Shown: positions 1 to 5,924 of the stretch, piece after piece | Position numbering within the stretch: the stretch's first letter is position 1 | Layout of the letters: every line of letters starts with the position of its first letter | Assembly (NCBI GenBank): GCA_007125835.1 | Contig: SLCJ01000315.1 | Span: 1 to 5,955, forward strand | Direction of reading: 5' to 3' | Length of the DNA stretch: 5,955 nucleotides | From: Verrucomicrobiales bacterium | Lineage (GTDB): Bacteria; Verrucomicrobiota; Verrucomicrobiia; Verrucomicrobiales; SLCJ01 | Program-made: the position numbers and the translations under genes | The notes under the pieces: generated by a model | What the model saw: the letters and a program-made list of their open reading frames with translations, nothing else | Database searches by the model: none | What the model was told of the DNA's origin: nothing

Positions 1-102
1 GCCCGGCGCGCGATCCGGTCAATCCAAGTTTCCACAGGTTCGACATTGGCGCAAGCCCCTGAAGGCTGCGGCCGCCCCCCTCCCCGAGCCGCCAAACAGC
101 GC

Positions 103-130
103 ATGACTTCCACGCTTTTGGTGCTATTCT
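103..130 (+). promoter_or_regulatory. Possible sigma70-type promoter for the SLC13 transporter
   Basis: A -35-like ATGACT (103-108) is separated by 16 bp from a -10-like TATTCT (125-130). The -10 is preceded by TGC, which resembles an extended -10 element. Each hexamer matches the E. coli consensus at four of six positions. Transcription would start near 137, leaving a leader of about 37 nt before the ATG at 174. The match is weak, and promoter consensus in this lineage may differ, so this is only a candidate. Confidence 0.3.
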
Positions 131-173
131 TGCGCCGCCCGGCATCCCCTGCCCGCCGGTTCGCCAAACCTCC

Positions 174-1955
174 ATGGAAGTCCAGCAAATCATCGTCATC
201 TCGGTCATCGCGCTGAGTTTTCTGTTTTTTGTCAAAGAGTGGCTGCCGGTGGAAATCACGGCCTTGTCCGCCGCAGCGGTCCTTATTCTCACGGGAGTGA
301 TCCAGGTGGGCGACTTCATTGGCGGCTTCTCGAACACTGCGCCGATCACCATTGGCTGCATGTTCGTGATGAGCGCGGCCCTCGAGCGCACGGGCGTAAT
401 CGACTCGTTGGGGCGCATGTTGATCCGCTTGGCCCGTGGCTCGCTCTACCGTGCGCTGGCGCTGATCATGCTGGTGCCGCTGCCGCTCTCGGCCATGATG
501 AACAACACCCCCATCGTGGTGATCCTTCTGCCCGCCATCATCGCCCTCGGTCGGCAGAGCAACCTGCCAGCCTCCAAGCTGCTGATCCCGCTCTCCTACG
601 CCACCATCCTCGGCGGCACCTGTTCGATGGTCGGCACGTCGACCAACCTCATCGCCGATGGCATCGCCCGCGATCTCGGCATGGAGGCCTTCTCGCTTTT
701 CTCCATCGCACCTCTGGGCATCATCTACTCGCTGATCGGCGTCGTCTTCATCATGCTGATCGGCGTGCGCCTGCTGCCCGCCCGCGAGACCGTTTCATCG
801 ATTCTCACTCCCGAGATGACGCGCGAATTCCTCGTCCAGGCCACCGTGCCCGTCGATTCGCCGCTGGCGGGACGCAAGCTCGGCGACCTGCTTAAGGAGA
901 CGCTGCGCGGCATGCACATCCTTGAAGTGAGACGCCGGGGGCTCAACCTCACCGAGGATCTGAAAAGCATCACCCTGCGCACAGGCGACCGTCTGCTGGT
1001 GCGCACCGGCACGCGGGGTGTCCATCACCTCAAGTCCGACGGCGGCGTGCGCGTCGGATTCGACAGCATCGCCGGACTCCAGGCTATGGAGGAGCGGGAG
1101 GCGGTGTTGATGGAGGGCATCGTCGGCCCCAATTCCAACCTCGTCGGCAAAACGCTGCGCCAGATCCGTTTCCGCCAGCGCTACGGCCTGCTGATCCTGG
1201 CCATCCACCGCCAGGGCCGGAACATCACCTCCAACATGGAGAATCTGCCGATCGAATTTGGCGATACCCTGCTGGTTGAGGGCCCGCGCGAGGGGATCAA
1301 CCGGCTGTTGGAAGACCGCGACTTTATCAGCCTCACCGAACCCGCCGAGAAGCCGGTGCACGCACGCCACGCCCCACTCGCCATTGCGGCCGTAGGCGGG
1401 TTCATCGTCGGCGGATTCCTCGGTGTGGACACGGCGCTGCTGGCCTTTCTCGCAGCGCTGTTTGTGATTATCACTCGCTGCCTGAATGCCAGCGAAGCCT
1501 ACGCGTCGATCAACTGGCGCATCCTGCTTCTCATCATCGGCATGCTGGCCGTGGGCCGGGGCATGGAGTCCTCCGGCACCGCCGCGCTGGTTGCCTCGGG
1601 CATCGCCCATCTGACCGCCCCGATGGGTGCCCTTGCCATGCTCTCCGCACTGTATTTGGCCACCAGCATCTGCACCGAATTGGTCAGTAACAATGCCGTG
1701 GCAGCCCTATTCACCCCGGTGGCCGTCAATCTCGCCCACCAGGCCGAGGCCAGCCCGATCCCATTTGTCATCGCCGTCATGTTCGGAGCCAGCGCCAGCT
1801 TCGCCACCCCCATCGGCTACCAAACCAACACCTACGTCTACGGGGCCGGCGGCTATCGCTTTTCCGATTTCCTGCGTGTCGGCCTGCCCTTGAACCTGAT
1901 GCTCTGGATCGTCGCCACTTTCGTCATCCCCATGATCTGGAAGCTTCATCCCTGA
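174..1955 (+). CDS. SLC13/DASS family permease with two RCK_C (TrkA_C) domains
   Basis: Predicted inner-membrane transporter of the divalent anion:Na+ symporter (SLC13/DASS) family. Hydrophobic segments fill residues 5-200 and 398-588, giving two repeat-related membrane halves. The first half carries the hairpin motif NNTP (110-113) and GGTCSMVGTSTN (147-158). The second carries SNNAV (505-509) and TPIGYQTN (545-552). These correspond to the two SNT-type Na+/substrate motifs of the family. Between the halves lie two soluble RCK_C-like domains, at about 218-290 and 308-388, each with a GxxLxxL-type start and a GDxLLV strand (271-276, 363-368). That architecture and length are normal for the larger SLC13 proteins (YfbS/SAC1-like). 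Substrate cannot be read from sequence; sulfate, another oxyanion or a dicarboxylate are possible. The ATG start puts the first helix right at the N-terminus, although no Shine-Dalgarno is present. The gene is monocistronic as seen, and convergent with the next gene. Confidence 0.93.
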   Translation: MEVQQIIVISVIALSFLFFVKEWLPVEITALSAAAVLILTGVIQVGDFIGGFSNTAPITIGCMFVMSAALERTGVIDSLGRMLIRLARGSLYRALALIMLVPLPLSAMMNNTPIVVILLPAIIALGRQSNLPASKLLIPLSYATILGGTCSMVGTSTNLIADGIARDLGMEAFSLFSIAPLGIIYSLIGVVFIMLIGVRLLPARETVSSILTPEMTREFLVQATVPVDSPLAGRKLGDLLKETLRGMHILEVRRRGLNLTEDLKSITLRTGDRLLVRTGTRGVHHLKSDGGVRVGFDSIAGLQAMEEREAVLMEGIVGPNSNLVGKTLRQIRFRQRYGLLILAIHRQGRNITSNMENLPIEFGDTLLVEGPREGINRLLEDRDFISLTEPAEKPVHARHAPLAIAAVGGFIVGGFLGVDTALLAFLAALFVIITRCLNASEAYASINWRILLLIIGMLAVGRGMESSGTAALVASGIAHLTAPMGALAMLSALYLATSICTELVSNNAVAALFTPVAVNLAHQAEASPIPFVIAVMFGASASFATPIGYQTNTYVYGAGGYRFSDFLRVGLPLNLMLWIVATFVIPMIWKLHP

Positions 1956-1959
1956 AGCT
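1942..1959. other. Hairpin overlapping the transporter stop codon
   Basis: A perfect 7-bp inverted repeat, AGCTTCA (1942-1948) and TGAAGCT (1953-1959), surrounds a 4-nt loop. The TGA stop lies in the right arm. No T-run follows on either strand, so it is not a canonical intrinsic terminator. It could protect the mRNA 3' end or help separate the convergent genes, or be chance. The rest of the convergent gap (1960-2023) shows no clear terminator. Confidence 0.35.
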
Positions 1960-2023
1960 GCTGCATGGGCTGGGCTCCGGAGGTTGGTGTGGCTGCGGCC
2001 CTGGCAGACCCACCCGCCGGCAT

Positions 2024-2398
2024 TCATCCGAAAGGATCCAGTTCAGCGGCGAGATCGGGCGCGTTTTCAAAATCCTCGAGGCGGTCCTCCTCCCGCTTGC
2101 CGAACACCCCGGCGTCGATGAGGGCAAACACCACCTGCCCGATATCCGCCGAGCTGCGGATCCCCCACTCCTCCAGCACCACCCGCGCCAGCGGGCCATA
2201 CTCCTCAACCGCCACATCGCGACAACTCCTCAACAACTCCGCCGCCGACACATGGTGCCCTCCCAGTCTGCGCCCCGCGCCGGGAACCGGGGCCGCCGCA
2301 TTCAAGGCGTCGCGCACGAAGAAATAGGCCTCGGGCCGGTAGCGCGCGTCTGAATCCACGAGGCGGTGGACGACTTGTTCAAAAAGGGAGAACGACAT
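2024..2398 (-). CDS. Minf_1886 family uncharacterised protein
   Basis: A 124-aa soluble acidic protein without signal peptide, membrane segment or cysteine-rich site. Its pattern fits the Minf_1886 family, a conserved protein of unknown function known from Verrucomicrobia and Planctomycetes. The matching points are RYRPEAYFFVRDAL (19-32), HHVSAAELLRSCRDVAVEEYG (48-68), LEEWGI (75-80), DIGQVVFALIDAGVFGK (85-101) and a terminal EDRLEDF (104-110). Length is typical, and the start MSFSLFEQVV is what I expect for the family, so ATG (minus strand, 2398) is the likely start. The preceding bases contain no Shine-Dalgarno. The gene stands alone on the minus strand: convergent with the transporter, divergent from the ComF gene. 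The shared upstream gap might coordinate it with ComF, but that is inference. The family assignment is from memory of the conserved pattern, not a search; no biochemical function is claimed. Confidence 0.82.
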   Translation of the reverse strand: MSFSLFEQVVHRLVDSDARYRPEAYFFVRDALNAAAPVPGAGRRLGGHHVSAAELLRSCRDVAVEEYGPLARVVLEEWGIRSSADIGQVVFALIDAGVFGKREEDRLEDFENAPDLAAELDPFG

Positions 2399-2573
2399 GG
2401 GAAAGGAACGGAGCGAAAAGAGATCCGGCAGGCGCCCACCATAGCCGCCCGCCCGGAAAACTCAAGCCACCTGGATTCGTCTGCGGTCACAATCCCTCTG
2501 GACAAAATAGGAAAAACGGGCACCCTCACATCAGAATACCGTGTTACGATTCCGCGAAACCTCACCCCAGCCC
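2399..2573. promoter_or_regulatory. Divergent intergenic region between Minf_1886 and ComF genes
   Basis: This gap should hold the start signals of both flanking genes. A locally AT-richer patch (about 2500-2545) stands out from the GC-rich surroundings. I tested TGGACA (2499-2504) as a plus-strand -35 and TATTTT (minus strand, 2509-2504) as a -10. Neither has a good partner at 16-18 bp, so no specific promoter is called. No hairpin or repeat of note was seen. Confidence 0.3.
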
Positions 2574-3401
2574 ATGCTCCCCACAAGTCGCGCCCAGATT
2601 TCCGGCACCGCCACGGCGCGGGCGCTTGCTTTTCTGGCGCGCCGTGCAACTGCGGCGGCTCGGGTCGCCTCGCGTTCGCTGCTCGACACCGTTTACCCGC
2701 CGCTCTGCCCGGGTTGCGACACCGCCTGGCTGCTGCCCCGCCCCGGAGAGACTCAACGTCTTCCCCTTTGCCGGAACTGCCTATCCCTGCTCAGCGCCCT
2801 CGAGAAACCATTCTGCAATACCTGTGGCCAGGCCTTCGATGGGCCTCCCGGGATGGACGACTTCCGCTGCTCGAATTGCGAACGCCGCCGCCTTCATTTC
2901 GATTTCGCCATCGCGCCCTTCCGCTCCGACGGGCTTCTTCGCGATCTGATTCACCAGTTCAAGTTTGCGCGGCGCTCGACGCTGCGGCTGCCGCTCGGAC
3001 GACTTCTTGCCGCCGGGCTCCACGACCCCCGCTTCGAAGGCGAAGACTGGATCATGGTGCCGGTGCCCATTCATCGCCGGCGACAGCGGCAGCGCACGTT
3101 CAACCAAGCGCGCGAGCTGGCGGCCATCTGCTCTCAATACAGCGGCCTTCCAGTGATCGAAGCACTCGTGCGCACCCGCCACACCCCACCTCAAAGCCGC
3201 CTCAATCGCAACCAACGCCTCGCCAATCTCGCCGACGCCATCCACCCGCACCCCGGCCGGGCACCTAAGGTGCGCGGGCGCGCGGTGCTGCTGATCGACG
3301 ATGTGTTCACCACCGGAGCCACCGGCGACATTTGCGCCAAAGTATTGCGCACCCGTTGCGCCGCGCGGCGGGTCGCCGTGCTGACCCTCGCCAGAGGCTG
3401 A
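2574..3401 (+). CDS. ComF family protein (zinc-region plus phosphoribosyltransferase-like domain)
   Basis: Cytoplasmic ComF/GntX-type protein. In naturally competent bacteria such proteins assist DNA uptake; elsewhere their role is less clear. Numbering from this ATG (275 aa): four CxxC pairs at C45/C48, C66/C69, C81/C84 and C99/C102 form the N-terminal zinc-binding region. A type I PRTase-like fold follows, with HQFKFARR (127-134), PVPIHRRR (163-170), TFNQA (175-179), a TPPQSRLNRNQRLANL stretch (204-219) and the PRPP-loop motif VLLIDDVFTTGAT (238-250). ComF proteins usually have RGFNQ where this one has RTFNQ. An in-frame GTG at 2541 would add 11 residues. I prefer ATG 2574 because the extra codons include TTA and TCA, unlike the gene's GC-rich usage, and they lengthen an already long N-terminus. 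Neither start has a Shine-Dalgarno. No other competence genes are in view. Confidence 0.92.
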   Translation: MLPTSRAQISGTATARALAFLARRATAAARVASRSLLDTVYPPLCPGCDTAWLLPRPGETQRLPLCRNCLSLLSALEKPFCNTCGQAFDGPPGMDDFRCSNCERRRLHFDFAIAPFRSDGLLRDLIHQFKFARRSTLRLPLGRLLAAGLHDPRFEGEDWIMVPVPIHRRRQRQRTFNQARELAAICSQYSGLPVIEALVRTRHTPPQSRLNRNQRLANLADAIHPHPGRAPKVRGRAVLLIDDVFTTGATGDICAKVLRTRCAARRVAVLTLARG

Positions 3402-3456
3402 GAGAGGAATGAATCCGCGCAAAGCCAACCCCCATTCCATCCCATTGACCCAGTGG

Positions 3457-3475
3457 CTGCGGTTTGCATCCGCAG
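3457..3475 (+). terminator. Possible weak terminator hairpin after the ComF gene
   Basis: CTGCGG (3457-3462) and CCGCAG (3470-3475) form a perfect 6-bp GC-rich stem with a 7-nt loop, 55 nt past the ComF stop. No T-run follows, so it would be at best an inefficient or factor-assisted terminator. Confidence 0.25.
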
Positions 3476-3495
3476 ATCAGAATGAGCGGAAGGTG

Positions 3496-3561
3496 CTTAC
3501 GCCCCCCCACTTGCCATCACCCCACCGCCACTGGTTGACTTCCTCGTCCCGGGGGCGTAAG
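3496..3561. repeat. 11-bp perfect inverted repeat with 44-nt spacer
   Basis: CTTACGCCCCC (3496-3506) and its exact reverse complement GGGGGCGTAAG (3551-3561) flank 44 nt. The repeat does not extend past either end. As RNA it would close a long-looped stem-loop; as DNA it could be a binding site pair. It sits in the gap upstream of the coiled-coil gene. Function is unknown. Confidence 0.6.
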
Positions 3562-3563
3562 AA
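3535..3563 (+). promoter_or_regulatory. Possible promoter for the coiled-coil protein gene
   Basis: TTGACT (3535-3540, five of six matches to the -35 consensus) is followed after 17 bp by TAAGAA (3558-3563, only three of six to the -10 consensus). Transcription would start near 3570, giving a leader of about 100 nt. The -10 overlaps the right arm of the 11-bp inverted repeat, so a protein bound there could block it. Weak evidence. Confidence 0.2.
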
Positions 3564-3671
3564 ATGTGTCTGTTTGAACGTAACGCTCTGTGCCGCCGTC
3601 CAACCCGGCACCGCTCGAAATCCGCCGTGCCACCCAAGGCGAAACCCTGAATTACCTCTGCTTCCCCGCCC

Positions 3672-4526
3672 GTGAAACGACTCCACATCATCCTGATCTC
3701 CGCCATCTCCGCTCTCGCTCTTTTCCTCGGTGGCCTCGCCTATTGGCAATGGGCTCAGAAAGGCCGCCTCTCCCGGAGCGCCGATGAACAAATCGAGGCG
3801 GCGAGCCAGAAGCTCGAAGAAGCCCGCATCAACCACGAGCGTATCGCCGGCGAACTGCGCGATTCCCACCAACGCGAACTGGTCGAACTCAATACGGAAT
3901 GGAACACGCGCATGGAGGAGGAACGCGCCGCCAGCGACCAACGCATCGGACGCCTGTTCGGCCAGCTCAATGAAATCATCCACGACAGCGCCCAGACCGC
4001 CGCCTACATCTCGGACTTGGAAACCCGCCTCGCCGCCGGCGAAACCCTCGCTCGCGAAGAGATCGAAACCCTCCAGGCCATTGCCGGAAGCCTCGGCTAC
4101 CTGAAAGAGCAATACCGCAAACCTCTTGAGGAATTCCGTGAGCTGGAGCAGTTCCTCGCCGAGCAACTCGAAATCCCGCCGATGCCCCCGGAGCAGCGCA
4201 TGGTTTTCATACGCCGGGTTTTCAGCCGCAACTACCGCGAGGAAATGGCGGAATACCATCGCGACCTGGGGCGCTTTGAAGCCTTCGAAGCATCGCGCAC
4301 CCGCCTCGTCGAGGCCTACGGCCGCGCCCAACACCGGATGCAAGCCCTCACTCTCGAAACCTCGGATGTCATCGCACGCCTCCGCGAACTGGCCGAAGGC
4401 AAGGAGGTCGAGGCCGAAAAGATCGCCGAATTCCTGCGCACCGGTCATCGCATGCTTGACATCCATGGCGAAGTCATGAGATTGCGCGAGGAACCGGTCG
4501 AACCGGCCGCGGAACCCGTGCCCTGA
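3672..4526 (+). CDS. Membrane-anchored coiled-coil protein of unknown function
   Basis: I do not recognise a family. The 284-aa product starts with a short basic N-terminus and one hydrophobic helix (about 5-25), which could be an uncleaved signal anchor. Basic residues on both sides (MKR and QKGRLSR) leave the topology undecided. Residues 36-120 are rich in Glu, Gln, Arg and Ala with heptad-like spacing, so a long coiled coil is likely. Helical stretches continue at about 125-168 and 184-270, broken by a proline-rich turn IPPMPPEQ (168-175). The C-terminus is an acidic Pro/Glu/Ala tail (272-284). There is no cysteine and no catalytic motif. The start is GTG at 3672, the only start that includes the full hydrophobic segment; no Shine-Dalgarno precedes it. 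The sense frame is favoured over a long antisense frame because it gives this coherent anchor-plus-coil design. A scaffold or envelope role is a guess. Confidence 0.8.
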   Translation: MKRLHIILISAISALALFLGGLAYWQWAQKGRLSRSADEQIEAASQKLEEARINHERIAGELRDSHQRELVELNTEWNTRMEEERAASDQRIGRLFGQLNEIIHDSAQTAAYISDLETRLAAGETLAREEIETLQAIAGSLGYLKEQYRKPLEEFRELEQFLAEQLEIPPMPPEQRMVFIRRVFSRNYREEMAEYHRDLGRFEAFEASRTRLVEAYGRAQHRMQALTLETSDVIARLRELAEGKEVEAEKIAEFLRTGHRMLDIHGEVMRLREEPVEPAAEPVP

Positions 4527-4588
4527 TTCGATGTCCGCCCGGCCGTCCGGATTTCCTATTCACCATCCCACACCGAAGTATTCATTCC

Positions 4589-5785
4589 ATGGCTTCTCCC
4601 CAACCACTCAAAGTAGGCCTTGTCGGCGGCGGCAAGGGTGCGTTCATCGCCCAACCCCATCAGCGTTCCATCCATTTCGACGGCACCCGGCGAGTCGCCG
4701 CAGCCGCCCTGATGCCAGATCCCGCCGAGGCCATCGAGGAAGCGGCCAACTGGCCCTACCCGATTCGCGGCTACGCCAGCTACGCTGAAATGATCGACGA
4801 CCAGGCCACCCTGCCCAAAGGCGAGCGGCTCGACTACATCGTCATCGTCACACCCAACCACGTCCACTTCGATCCCGCCCTCCGCGCCATCAAAGCCGGC
4901 ATCCCCGTATTTTGCGAAAAGCCGCTGTGCCTGGACATCAAGGAAGCCAACCAGCTCGTCAAGGCCGTCCGCTCCTCCGGCGTGCCTTTCGCCGTCGCCC
5001 ACACCTACCTCGGGCATTGGACCACCCGCCTCGCCCGCTACATCGTGCAGAAAGGCCTGCTCGGCGACGTGCGCTGGGTCGACAGCCGCTACATCCAAGG
5101 CTGGCTCGCCAGCAAACTGGAGGCCACCGGTCAGCAGCAGGCCAGTTGGCGCACCAATCCCAAGCTCGCCGGCGGCTCGGGCTGTGGCGGCGACATCGGC
5201 ACCCACGCGCTGATGCAGTTGCGCTACATCACCGGCCTGGAAGTCACCGATGTCTCGGCTCACTTGGAGACATTTGTCGAAGGCCGCGCTCTCGACGACC
5301 ACTTCACCGTCTACTGCAAACTGGAAGGCGGAGCCAAGGCCCTCGTCCGCGCCTCCCAGGTGTGCATCGGCCTGAAAAACGACCTCGGCATCACCGTCGC
5401 CGGAACCAAGGGCACACTCACCTGGTCGCAGGAAGACCCGGAAAAACTGGTCGTCCACCTCGCCGACCAGCCGGACCGCGTTTACTGGCGCGGCGCCATC
5501 GCCGCCGGAGACGGCTTCCTGCCCAAGGACAAGAAGCTCGACGCCCTGCTCGCCGAACCGACGATCCCGGCCGGCCATCCCGAGGGCTTTCACGATGCCT
5601 TCGCCCGCTTGCACCGCTTCTTCGAGCAGGATGTGCGGAAATACAACCGCCGCGGCAAAGTGGCCTGCGACGGCGTAAACTACGCCAATGTCGAGGACGG
5701 CTGGACCGGTATGGCCTTCCTCGCCACCTGCCTCAAGAGCAGCTCCAAAAAGGGAGCCTGGACGGCCATGCCGAAAATGGTCTGA
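4589..5785 (+). CDS. Gfo/Idh/MocA family NAD(P)-dependent oxidoreductase
   Basis: Predicted cytoplasmic dehydrogenase acting on a sugar, inositol or related polyol; the exact substrate is not readable. The N-terminal Rossmann fold has the dinucleotide loop VGLVGGGKGAF (9-19). TPNHVH (88-93) and EKPLCLD (110-116) follow; the lysine of EKP (K111) is the usual catalytic lysine. The C-terminal domain contains GGDIGTH (200-206), giving the family's Asp202 and His206. Further subgroup hallmarks are QGWL (170-173), WRTNPKLAGGSG (187-198), a TFVEGRALDDH stretch (228-238), the AGTKGTLTW strand (271-279) and AGHPEGFHDAF (328-338). These match the subgroup whose members usually carry GGGPGAFIG; here proline is replaced by lysine. 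Length (398 aa) is normal. No signal peptide is present, unlike many Tat-exported verrucomicrobial relatives. The ATG lacks a Shine-Dalgarno. It lies 62 bp after the coiled-coil gene without an obvious terminator between, so cotranscription is possible. Confidence 0.94.
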   Translation: MASPQPLKVGLVGGGKGAFIAQPHQRSIHFDGTRRVAAAALMPDPAEAIEEAANWPYPIRGYASYAEMIDDQATLPKGERLDYIVIVTPNHVHFDPALRAIKAGIPVFCEKPLCLDIKEANQLVKAVRSSGVPFAVAHTYLGHWTTRLARYIVQKGLLGDVRWVDSRYIQGWLASKLEATGQQQASWRTNPKLAGGSGCGGDIGTHALMQLRYITGLEVTDVSAHLETFVEGRALDDHFTVYCKLEGGAKALVRASQVCIGLKNDLGITVAGTKGTLTWSQEDPEKLVVHLADQPDRVYWRGAIAAGDGFLPKDKKLDALLAEPTIPAGHPEGFHDAFARLHRFFEQDVRKYNRRGKVACDGVNYANVEDGWTGMAFLATCLKSSSKKGAWTAMPKMV

Positions 5786-5788
5786 AAT

Positions 5789-5805
5789 ACCGGGGTCGCC
5801 CCGGT
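5789..5805. other. GC-rich hairpin directly after the oxidoreductase stop
   Basis: ACCGGGG (5789-5795) and CCCCGGT (5799-5805) form a perfect 7-bp stem with a TCG loop, 3 nt after the stop codon. No T-run follows. It probably forms a tandem pair with the terminator just downstream, stabilising the mRNA end or pausing polymerase. Confidence 0.45.
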
Positions 5806-5810
5806 CGCCT

Positions 5811-5855
5811 CGCCGCCACCCCGGCAAACGGACCCGGGGGGCGGCGGCGCTTTTT
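5811..5855 (+). terminator. Intrinsic (rho-independent) terminator
   Basis: CGCCGCC (5811-5817) pairs with GGCGGCG (5843-5849). After an A/C mismatch, CCCC (5819-5822) pairs with GGGG (5838-5841). The loop is closed within 5823-5837, and five T residues follow at 5851-5855, one base after the stem. This ends the oxidoreductase transcript, and probably that of the coiled-coil gene if they are cotranscribed. Confidence 0.75.
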
Positions 5856-5900
5856 CAGCGGTCCCACAGAACCTGGAATCAGCAGTCGGCGCTCCTTTCA

Positions 5901-5924
5901 CGCTCGGGCGGCCCGCCCCGAGCG
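5901..5924. other. Second downstream hairpin
   Basis: CGCTCGGG (5901-5908) and CCCGAGCG (5917-5924) form a perfect 8-bp stem with an 8-nt loop. The following bases TTACGTTT are only mildly T-rich, and the minus-strand exit has no T-run. It could be a back-up terminator, or the terminator of a minus-strand gene beyond the window. Confidence 0.4.

Larger units (their letters stand above)
3402..3671. other. Non-coding gap between ComF and the coiled-coil protein gene
   Basis: No convincing gene lies here. An 88-codon open frame starting at 3409 encodes a low-complexity Pro/Arg/His-rich peptide with no family resemblance and runs into the next gene in another frame. The gap instead holds a short hairpin (3457-3475), an 11-bp inverted repeat (3496-3506 and 3551-3561) and two weak promoter-like arrangements. 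It is far longer than the 62-bp gap downstream, which suggests that transcription may restart here for the last two genes. Confidence 0.6.

Noticed and set aside
28..38. GTTTCCACAGG, resembling a DnaA box
   Set aside because: It has two mismatches to TTATCCACA, is a single copy, and no dnaA, dnaN or AT-rich unwinding region is nearby.
31..60. GGTTCGAC near the left end, resembling a tRNA T-loop
   Set aside because: The flanking bases do not form a 5-bp T stem, and no acceptor, anticodon arm or D arm could be placed around it.
795..1610. 271-codon antisense frame inside the transporter
   Set aside because: It is the shadow of the SLC13 gene; the product shows no domain and is rich in His, Gln and Ala.
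2366..3268. 300-codon plus-strand frame overlapping ComF
   Set aside because: The product is Pro/Arg/Ser-rich low complexity and overlaps the clear ComF gene in another frame, as well as the start of the Minf_1886 gene.
3409..3675. 88-codon frame beginning ATGAATCC with a purine-rich AGAGAGGA just before it
   Set aside because: The purine stretch abuts the ATG with no spacing for ribosome binding, the peptide is low complexity, and the frame overlaps the start of the next gene.
3477..4466. 329-codon antisense open frame opposite the coiled-coil gene
   Set aside because: The sense frame gives a coherent membrane anchor and coiled coil; the antisense product is a mirror of Glu/Leu-rich codons without recognisable features.
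4556..5827. 423-codon antisense open frame opposite the oxidoreductase
   Set aside because: The sense strand encodes a complete, motif-rich Gfo/Idh/MocA protein. The antisense product is Gly/Val/Asp-rich with no domain, typical of GC-rich antisense frames.
5680..5901. 73-codon minus-strand frame at the right end
   Set aside because: It runs through the intrinsic terminator and the oxidoreductase 3' end in antisense, with no family resemblance.
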